A stretch of DNA of 64,000 bases from Limnomonas spitsbergensis. Taxonomy: Eukaryota > Chlorophyta > Chlorophyceae > Chlamydomonadales. How positions within the stretch are numbered: the stretch's first letter is position 1; the number at the start of each line of letters is the position of its first letter. Position numbers and translations under genes: made by a program. The DNA is taken from positions 4,889,501 to 4,953,500 of the forward strand of contig JAYJMM010000114.1 in the NCBI GenBank assembly GCA_037349105.1. The letters are read 5' to 3'. Positions 57,414 to 64,000 of the stretch are shown one piece after another. Below the pieces are notes generated by a model. The model ran no database searches, had not been told where the DNA came from, and worked only from the letters and a program-made list of their open reading frames with translations.

Positions 57414-60400
57414 CTGCGACGCACATTCAAACTACAGGATTGGGGCAGCCACTGGGTCCTTGGCAGCAGCATGGAAAGTACATCATCCTACGCTGTTTAC
57501 AAATAAAATAAATTGTTAGTCCAGAGGAGCAAAATATTATGAGCCATGAGCCATGAACAGCGTGTTGTGCGCCCTGGGAGGCATATATAAAAAATACAGT
57601 TCTCCCCTTCAGGATTGGGCAGCCGATTGGTCCTTAGCAGCAGCACATAGCCTTGTGTGGCCTTAACCCTAAACTCTTAGCAGCAGCAGATCGCGCTGCG
57701 TGGCCTAAACCCTAAGCCCTTAGCAACAGCACGTCGCGCTGTGTGGCCAGCTCAGTCATGGACATCATGCTGCACGTCATCCGACGCTGTTTAAATAAAA
57801 AATTAAAATTAAAAAACAATTCAAATTTAAGTCCAGCGGAGCATGAGATTTCTTCCACGGCCACACGCCATGCGCCATTGACACACCACCCAGGAAAAGA
57901 AAGCGAGCCGTGCATCAAGTGCTTTCTGCACCTCGCAATTCACTCTTCTGTGAGGGGCCACCCCGTAAGTGTGGCAGGTGTGACTCACCAGCCAGCAAAT
58001 GGACCGAACCGCTCTTCAAACGCCTTCTGCACCTCGCAGTGCACCTTCTCCGTGAGAGACTTCCCCCGCAAGTGCGGCAGGTAGTGGCGAGTCGCAATGT
58101 CCCACACATGCGTATCTGAGGCGGAGGCAGGTTGGCAAAAAACATGAGGAGGTGTGAAAATATTAATTAAACACATTACAGGGTGTGACCAAGAGTGAGC
58201 GTCCACGCATACACATCCTGGAACATATGGATCCTGTAATGCGTCCAAAGCATTTCCGGACCGCCAAAATTGAATCATAGGCAGCCTTTTATTTTTGCAG
58301 TGCCAGATAACGTATTTCATCTCCATACCGTACACTAGGTATGCAGAGATACCCTGCCATGGTGGCATGATACGGCAGAGGTCAAGCTGGATTGTGCTGC
58401 CAAGGCAGCGCGATGCGGCATGATAAGACTCGATAAGGCACAGCTTTGCGTACGGTACATTCGATTTCCAGATATTTCTGCTCCACGATACACATGGGAC
58501 CGGTATTGAAATGAAGCTGGTGTTTCTACAGGCCCCCTCTGCGGACTGTATGGACACTGTATCATTTAGTTTTTAGTTTTTCACCGGTGTTTGTACTTTA
58601 CTTCAAAATTTACCGGTCCTGGTATATGTGTTAGTGACTGAAAATGTTAAGGGTTTGAGATTCATGGGATTGGGTCAGGTTTGAGAATCATGTAGATACA
58701 GGTTTGTGGGAGTTGAAGTTCATGGGGGGTAGGGTTCAATCATCATGTCCCATTACTGGTGCCTAAACCCTAACATGCAAATTGCGTATTGTTTGTATAA
58801 TTGTTAGGGTTTGGGTTCAAGGTTTGTGGGATTTGGAGCTCATAAGGTTTAGGGTTTGGGATTCATGATGTTCCTGATGACTGCCTGAACCCTAGCTAGT
58901 CGCCCTGAACCCTAGCTAGTCGCCCTGAACCCTAGCTAGTCGTCCTGAACCCTAGCTAGTCGTCCTGAACCCTAGCTAGTCGCCCTGAACCCTAGCTAGT
59001 CGCCCTGAAACCTAGCTAGTCGCCCTGAACCCTAGCTAGTCACCCTGAACCCTAGCTAGTCACCCTGAACCCTAGCTAGTCGCCCTGAACCCTAGCTAGT
59101 CGCCCTGAACCCTAGCTAGTCGCCCTGAACCCTAGCTAGTCGCCCTGAACCTCACCAACAGGAATCACGTTGTGCTTGTCCAGACTGAACAACGACACGC
59201 ACGCTGCAACCTTGGGTCCAATACCTGCACGCAAGCACGGCATGTCCGCACATCTATATGGGGGGACCTACCACATGGGGGTCTCAGGTTTTCTAGGGTT
59301 GGGCGGCCGGTCTCACACCTTGCAAAGTCACAGCAAAAGAATGGGGGTCCAATACCTGCAAGCCAACGAGCTGGATCCGTCCAGTCGTCCACATGGTTTA
59401 AATTTCCGTAGCTGCCCCTGTGGGTCCAATGCCTGCTGGCGCGATACGTTCACACGGTGTCGATTTTGTAAATAATTCATTCCAGGGGTCCATTGCACAG
59501 CCAACCCTGCGGTGCACTTTTCGTACTAGCGTATTCACTTGGTATTCGTATTGCGGTTCAGCTTAGTCCCGTGCGGTTCACAAACGTGGAGTACGGCATA
59601 TATTTGTATTCGTTGAGGAAGGTCAGCACCTTGGGCGCAGTGCTTTAGCACTAGCTACAACAAATTGACCCCCAAAAAAACTGGGAAGTTAATTTGATTT
59701 ACAGGTAATAAAACTTGTAAATTGCCTAGAGTTACCGTAGATTTGATTTGTCTTCCCACAGGCATGAAAAGACGAATTCCTTGAACACTGCCCTCAGGAC
59801 AAACTGTCGACAAAATCTCTTACTTTCTGACTGAAACTGGCGTCGACAATCGATCATTAGTATTTTCATGGATCCGTCAACCCCCCCCAAAATTCATTAC
59901 GAGGGAGGTGAAAGCAGATCTACGATATTTTGTTATAACAGCATTTAATCACCATGGTAGAGGGAGGTCATCAGCTTGTGTCCAACCAAGACAAGCGTCC
60001 CAGCAAAGCAAAGCCTCAACAGCCAGCAGCCAACAGCCTAAGGGGGGGCCCGTATCCGCTGTTGGAATTCCAACTCCCAATGCTGGCCCCCTTGTACAGC
60101 CAGGGCCTAGGCTAGTGCTAGGCAAGACCAGGGTTAGGTCACGGCCTAGGCCAGTGCTGGGCAAGACCAGGGTTAAGTCACGGCGTAGGCCAGTGCTGGG
60201 CAAGACCAGGGTTAGGCCAGTGCTGGGCAAGACCAGGTTTAGGCCAGTGCTGGGCAAGACCAGGGTTAGGTCACGGCCTAGGCTAGTGCAAGCCAGTGTT
60301 TACTTGGGTGCACACCAGACCACTTTTGGCTGGCAGCCACTGGGCTGCTGGGCAGCCACCACCAGCCCATAGGGCCCAAACATTAACTCATTTAGAAGGT

Positions 60401-63400
60401 CCAACATATTTGCTGGGCAGCCTTCGCCGCTGTGCGGCCACCAATGGGCCGATAGGGACCAAACGTCTGATCGGGCGACAGACCAAGCAGCCGGGCTTTC
60501 TGCATCAGGGCCCACATGGCTTTGCGCCGCGACACAGCTGACTTGTAGCTGACTTGCAGATGAATTGTAGCTGAAGCCCTCAAACAAAAACAGCGCTCAC
60601 CAGGCAGCGTGCGTAGTGCCGCGGCTGCCTCCTCGTAAGGCATCGCTCTGAGGCTCAAGAGCCAGGCGTGTCCGCCCTCAGGCCGAGCCCTCAACAGCTC
60701 CACGGACCCAGTGATGAATTTGGCACGGTACCTGGCGGGAGGCGCATGTAAGATTGGAAGGTCGGAGGGGCATGCAAGGCGGGAGGCGGGAGGCGGGAGG
60801 CGCAAGTAAGAGGTTTAGTACTAGGGATCATTAACTACGTGCGGTTTCCAATCCCTCTCCTCATGTTAAACGGATCCCTAGTATACCTGCAATCAGACCC
60901 TAAACCCTAAACCCTGCCCGTACGGGATACGCGCATTCTTCCCCGTGGCATTGCAATTGTGGATCAATCACTCGACGGAACCTCACACATCGTTTGTGAT
61001 TTCCCTCACAACCAGCTACAGCATTTCACGCCGAGAGGTTTAACCAATGGTTCAGGTGACTCCAGAGGCGCATGTAAGGCGTGTCGCAATCACGGCGGTC
61101 TGGTCCGCAGTAAAATCGAATGCGGCATGCCCAGCGGACAGGTTGCAGCAGAGGGCACTGGTGGGGGACTGGCTTAAGGGTTGAGGGTTGAACCATTTAC
61201 CCTTACATTTTCACCTTCAACTAAGATTTGTCAACCCTAAACCTTTAACCCTGCAACTTGAACCCTGTAACTTAACACTCAACCTTAAACCCTGGACATT
61301 TATCCCTAACCGTCGTATCAGTCGGAATCCGTTTCATTCTGAGTTCGTTTTCGTCTGAAAGCCTGCTTATTAGTGACGGAGAGGCCAATGTTTTCCGGCG
61401 ACTGGCCCTTGTTTTCCTATTCGTCTTGGGAGCGGGGCGGGGGTGGCGCCGCTCCAAGGTAATCTCGACGTCCGGATCGACACCGGAATTGAGAGCTTTC
61501 GTTGCGGGTGCTGTGATGTGAGCTGTCACTGATGTTGCTCCAGGCCCTGGTAGATCCACTGCCTCATCAGCTGGCGCCTGTGCTGTCTGATGAGGTGCTG
61601 AGGCTGCCAGCAAAAAAGTGTTTCCTTCGCTCTAGCTAATGCCTTATCAAAACTAAGCTGCATTTCCATTTTGGCAGCATTTTCATGCGAAAGCAGGGCA
61701 GCAGCGTACACGCTACTAGTACCCATACCTGCGCAGTGAATGGCGCTACGTTCTGTGCTGGCGATGTTCCACAGGCTTTTGGGGGTATAACAGTCGGCTT
61801 TTGGGGGTAAAACAGTCGGCTTTTTGGGGTTAAACAGTCGGCTTTTTGGGGGTAAAACAGTCGGCTTTTTGGGGTAAAACAGTCGGCTTTTGGGGGTAAA
61901 CAGTCGGCTTTGGGGGGTAAAACAGTCGGCTTTGGGGGGTAAAACAGTCGGCTTTTGGGGGTAAAACAGTCGGCTTTTTGGGGTAAAACAGTCGGCTTTT
62001 TTGGGTAAAACAGTCGGCTTTTGGGGGGTAAAACAGTCGGCTTTGGGGGGTAAAACAGTCGGCTTTGGGGGGTAAAACAGTCGGCTTTGGGGGGTAAAAC
62101 AGTCGGCTTTTGGGGGTAAAACAGTCGGCTTTGGGGGGTAAAACAGTCGGCTTTTGGGGGTAAAACAGTCGGCTTTTTGGGGTAAAACAGTCGGCTTTTT
62201 GGGGTAAAACAGTCGGCTTTTTGGGGTAAAACAGTCGGCTTGGGGGTAAAACAGTCGGCTTTTGGGGGTAAAACAGTCGGCTTTGGGGGGTAAAACAGTC
62301 GGCTTTGGGGGGTAAAACAGTCGGTTTTTTGTTTGGTTTTCTGTTCATGTGCCCACATCAACCATTCGTTTTCTTAAAAAACGACAAAAAAACGAATTTG
62401 GATTGATACGACGGTATCCTTTAACCCTTAACCCTTGCTCCTGAAAACACTGTTCGTCTATCGTGCACCAGACTGAACGCCGGCATGACCCCGAAACCGA
62501 CAGGCTCAACCCGAAACCCGAAACCCACAGGCTCAACCCATAGCCTAAACCCGAAACCCACAGGCTAACCCATAGCCTGAACCCAAAACCCACAGGCTAA
62601 ACCTGACCTAAGACCTTAGCACATAGCCCGAATCCTAGGCCTAAACCCTTAACCAATAGGCCTAGAAAACTGACCCGAAGCCAGCAGCCCTGAGGTCCGC
62701 CTCGGTTGCTGCCGCTAGCTGATCCAGGGAAGGAAAGGCGTAGAAAAGGAGGGCCGGAGCAGGCACTGCCGTAGCCGCCACCGCTGACGCTGAGGGTGCT
62801 GCTGCTGCCGACACTGCCGCTGGCGTCGTGGGTGCGGTAGGCTCCTCCTGTTTGATCCGCGGCTCTTGTTTGAACCGCGGCTCCTGTTTGATCAGCGGCT
62901 CCTGTTTGATCAGCGGGCCTCCTGCGGAAAGCTGCCGCTCCTGCTTCGTCGGCGTGCTGCCAGCCGGCATCATCAGCAGCGGCGTGCCGTAGCCGCTGCA
63001 CAGCTTCTCGACCATGCCGTGGATACGGCTGATGTGGTTGTTGGAGGAGCAGATGAAGGAGAACAGACACTCGAGCGGGTCTTGGCGGAGCATTCGAGCG
63101 CCTGGTTGAGGGTTTGGGGTTCAGGGTGGAGGGTTGTGGATTTAAATCCTAGGGCTGGTGTGTTTGTTGGAGGGACAGATGAAGGAAAACAGGCATTAGA
63201 GCGGGTCTTGGTGGAGCATACAAGCGCCGAGGTTGAGGGTTTGGGGTTGAGGGCGAAGGGCTGAGGGACACACTAACGTTGGTTGGGACTGAGGGATGCA
63301 TTATAAGCTAACTACCAAACGTCGACGCCAGTTCCCAATCGTAAATCGAAGAGATTTGGTCAAACTTTTGCCCTAAGGGCAGAGCATAAAACAAAACAAT

Positions 63401-64000
63401 TATTTCGTACCCGAGGGGAGGCAGATGAAACCTACGATGCGGACTTCAGGACACATCTCTACTGTTGAGGTTTTTAGAGTTTCGCAATGCCTCACGGGAC
63501 ATCTGGCAACCTGTCACACACCGGCCATCTGGCGCCTGATGGCTTGAGTGGCATTGCAAAAAACAACAATTACAACTCAACACCTACCTGTATATGCATA
63601 TCAGTATATTACATGGGCAGGAGGGTCCACCATCGATACATTTTGTATCAAAAAACAGTTGGGTCGAGATCTTAACATCCTTTCCCAACTTCCCCATGCA
63701 GGAGAGAAAGCCCCCCCTCCCCCCAGAATGTAACGTGTTCCTAGGCCCTGAAGTGGTGCCCGAGTCGGTGGGCGACCTTCTTACACCGAGCTAGATTTAA
63801 AAGTATATCTTTATATCATAATAAAAACGCTTTTCCACAACAATGTTCCTAGGGATATCATCAGGTCTCACAGATGTTCATGAAGCTGTTGCCGTCCCTG
63901 AAGCTGAATTCCAGCGCCCTCACCCGGAAAAAAGGGGCTGATGGCGGCAAACCTAGCATCCCGCGACGCCCAGTGCTCCGCCAGCAGCGTCAGGTTCGAC
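57272..64000 (-). CDS. OGG1: 8-oxoguanine DNA glycosylase/AP lyase, 5' partial
   Basis: Six exons in the window (63924-64000, 62675-63101, 60601-60731, 59156-59224, 57989-58115, 57272-57413), every phase compatible. The product reads [52 protein letters not shown], an insert, [61 protein letters not shown] and FGPFAGWAHNTLF. These are the HhH-GPD signatures of OGG1, with catalytic Lys (GPKVA) and Asp (PVDTH) both present. It removes 8-oxoG opposite C in base-excision repair. Odd: an ~80-residue insert in the glycosylase fold with four KQE(P/E) repeats, and a basic tail ([13 protein letters not shown]) likely to be a nuclear localisation signal. The N-terminal part is beyond the window. Confidence 0.92.
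57545..57795 (-). pseudogene. two echoes of OGG1 last-exon acceptor edge
   Basis: GGCGCACAACACGCTGTTCA at 57548-57573 repeats the functional GGCGCACAACACGCTCTTCA; it then reads into a stop. A more diverged copy at 57728-57785 reads [13 protein letters not shown], against [12 protein letters not shown] in the exon. Confidence 0.85.
57895..57980 (-). pseudogene. echo of OGG1 catalytic-Asp exon (3' half)
   Basis: Minus strand CTGCCACACTTACGGGGTGG, GAGGTGCAGAAAGCACTTGA corresponds to CTGCCGCACTTGCGGGGGAA, GAGGTGCAGAAGGCGTTTGA in the functional exon, 70 bp downstream of its donor. Confidence 0.85.
57989..58115 (-). CDS. OGG1: OGG1 exon (catalytic Asp)
   Basis: Encodes [20 protein letters not shown] then [20 protein letters not shown] and AG. 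The Asp at the exon start is the catalytic aspartate. Acceptor CGCCTCAG, donor GGCTG|GTGAGT. Confidence 0.97.
58880..59155. repeat. 20-bp tandem array, about 13 copies, at OGG1 donor
   Basis: Unit CGCCCTGAACCCTAGCTAGT. The first intron bases after the exon's GT (minus strand GTGAGGTTCAGGGCG) are themselves the start of the repeat, so the array begins within the donor. Confidence 0.97.
59156..59224 (-). CDS. OGG1: OGG1 exon (catalytic Lys)
   Basis: Encodes [20 protein letters not shown] then PV. GPKVA carries the Schiff-base lysine. Acceptor GCGTGCAG, donor GTTG|GTGAGG; a 20-bp array starts immediately after the donor. Confidence 0.97.
59338..59445 (-). pseudogene. two echoes of OGG1 catalytic-Lys exon acceptor
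   Basis: GCTTGCAGGTATTGGACCCC (59344-59363) and AGCAGGCATTGGACCCACAG (59419-59438) on the minus strand resemble GCGTGCAGGTATTGGACCCA at the functional start (59224). Confidence 0.75.
59734..59925. mobile_element. TIR element family copy 3
   Basis: CCGTAGATTTGATTTGTCTT at the left, GGTGAAAGCAGATCTACG at the right, about 192 bp; internal GACTGAAACTGGCGTCGACA and CATGGATCCGTCAA. Best-preserved termini of the family. In an OGG1 intron. Confidence 0.85.
60098..60292. repeat. ~39-bp minisatellite
   Basis: Five units built of GGCCAGTGCTGGGCAAGACC and AGGGTTAGGTCACGGCCTA. Confidence 0.9.
60601..60731 (-). CDS. OGG1: OGG1 exon (HhH entry)
   Basis: Encodes [43 protein letters not shown]. Acceptor CCCGCCAG, donor TGCCTG|GTGAGC. 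Confidence 0.97.
61309..62415. mobile_element. candidate 1.1-kb TIR transposon in OGG1 intron
   Basis: Ends ACCGTCGTATCAGTCGGAAT (61309) and ATTTGGATTGATACGACGGT (ending 62415) are inverted repeats with about 19 of 23 matches. Inside lie minus-strand frames of ordinary complexity at 61272-61613 and 61526-61726 (for example [19 protein letters not shown]) and the 22-bp array below. No transposase domain recognised, so probably non-autonomous or decayed. Confidence 0.6.
61785..62330. repeat. 22-23-bp tandem array, about 24 copies
   Basis: Unit GGGGTAAAACAGTCGGCTTT with variable 2-6 T/G at the junction. Located inside the candidate transposon; the protein frames across it are spurious. Confidence 0.97.
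62490..62645. repeat. ACCCACAGGCT degenerate repeat
   Basis: Repeats of CCCGAAACCCACAGGCTAAC with about 18-34-bp spacing, adjoining the donor of the OGG1 62675 exon. Confidence 0.75.
62675..63101 (-). CDS. OGG1: OGG1 exon with catalytic-fold start and KQEP insert
   Basis: Acceptor AACCAG; encodes [20 protein letters not shown], then the insert with [20 protein letters not shown] and an Ala/Pro-rich stretch, then [20 protein letters not shown] and AGFG. Donor TTCGG|GTCAGT, phase 2. Confidence 0.95.
63165..63255 (-). pseudogene. echo of OGG1 exon 63101 acceptor edge
   Basis: GGACAGATGAAGGAAAACAG, GAGCGGGTCTTGGTGGAGCA, TACAAGCGCC (plus-strand reading) copies GAGCAGATGAAGGAGAACAG, GAGCGGGTCTTGGCGGAGCA, TTCGAGCGCC at the functional exon. 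About 90 bp of exon edge plus intron, spaced ~130 bp. Confidence 0.9.
63312..63437. mobile_element. TIR element family copy 4 (truncated, inverted)
   Basis: Right end GAGGGGAGGCAGATGAAACC, TACGAT matches the family terminus. Internal GTCGACGCCAGT is the reverse complement of ACTGGCGTCGAC in copy 3. The other end is missing. Confidence 0.65.
63924..64000 (-). CDS. OGG1: OGG1 exon (truncated by window end)
   Basis: Encodes [20 protein letters not shown] then SPFFP. Donor TTCCGG|GTGAGG, phase 1. Confidence 0.85.

Noticed and set aside
61636..62361. 241-codon minus-strand frame of [14 protein letters not shown] repeats
   Set aside because: 22-23-bp satellite inside an OGG1 intron; frame-independent openness.

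Overview
The window is nuclear DNA from an intron-rich, GC-rich, extremely repeat-rich eukaryote. A chlorophyte green alga (Chlamydomonadales-like) fits best. The reasons are the plant-type ARID plus HMG-like protein, GC-rich exons in very large introns, poly-Q, poly-A and poly-S tracts, polyG runs, and countless short TTTAGGG-like (CCCTAAA) scraps. This placement is inference. No prokaryotic operon, tRNA, rRNA or CRISPR array was seen.

I could assemble three protein-coding genes by joining exons whose splice phases agree. (1) Plus strand, <1-4611: the 3' part of an ARID-domain DNA-binding protein with a diverged HMG-box-like segment, a 15-residue repeat and long polyglutamine tracts; 4 exons, all phase 0. 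(2) Minus strand, 55041-7014: a full-length neuropathy-target-esterase-type lysophospholipase (NTE/PNPLA6-7 family) of 31 exons. The exon lengths sum to 6276 nt (2091 codons plus stop), with a short N-terminal hydrophobic helix, three cyclic-nucleotide-binding-like domains, a patatin domain (GGGSRG, GTSQG, DGG) and a Ser/Ala-rich tail. About 87% of its 48 kb is intron. (3) Minus strand, 64000-57272: an 8-oxoguanine DNA glycosylase (OGG1), 5' partial, with catalytic Lys and Asp present and an unusual insert rich in sumoylation-consensus motifs.

Layout: 1-4611 ARID gene; 4612-7013 convergent intergenic DNA with a TIR element; 7014-55041 NTE gene; 55042-57271 intergenic; 57272-64000 OGG1. The introns hold about 20 tandem arrays. 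The largest are a ~9 kb array of a 30-bp unit (38.4-47.4 kb), a 2.9 kb array of a 61-bp unit (49.0-51.9 kb), a 1.25 kb 50-bp array, a 1.1 kb 138-bp array, a 1.1 kb 109-bp array and a 1.5 kb 41-bp array.

The most striking property is that most splice junctions in the NTE and OGG1 genes are echoed. The flanking intron carries one to 35 extra copies, in direct orientation, of the exon edge together with its splice donor or acceptor, at every stage of decay from perfect arrays to faint relics. The 41-bp array repeats the 3' edge of the patatin catalytic exon plus its GT donor 36 times at exact 41-bp spacing; 12 of those donors keep the downstream frame. This suggests that introns here grow by tandem duplication across splice sites. 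I regard it as the candidate undescribed phenomenon of the window.
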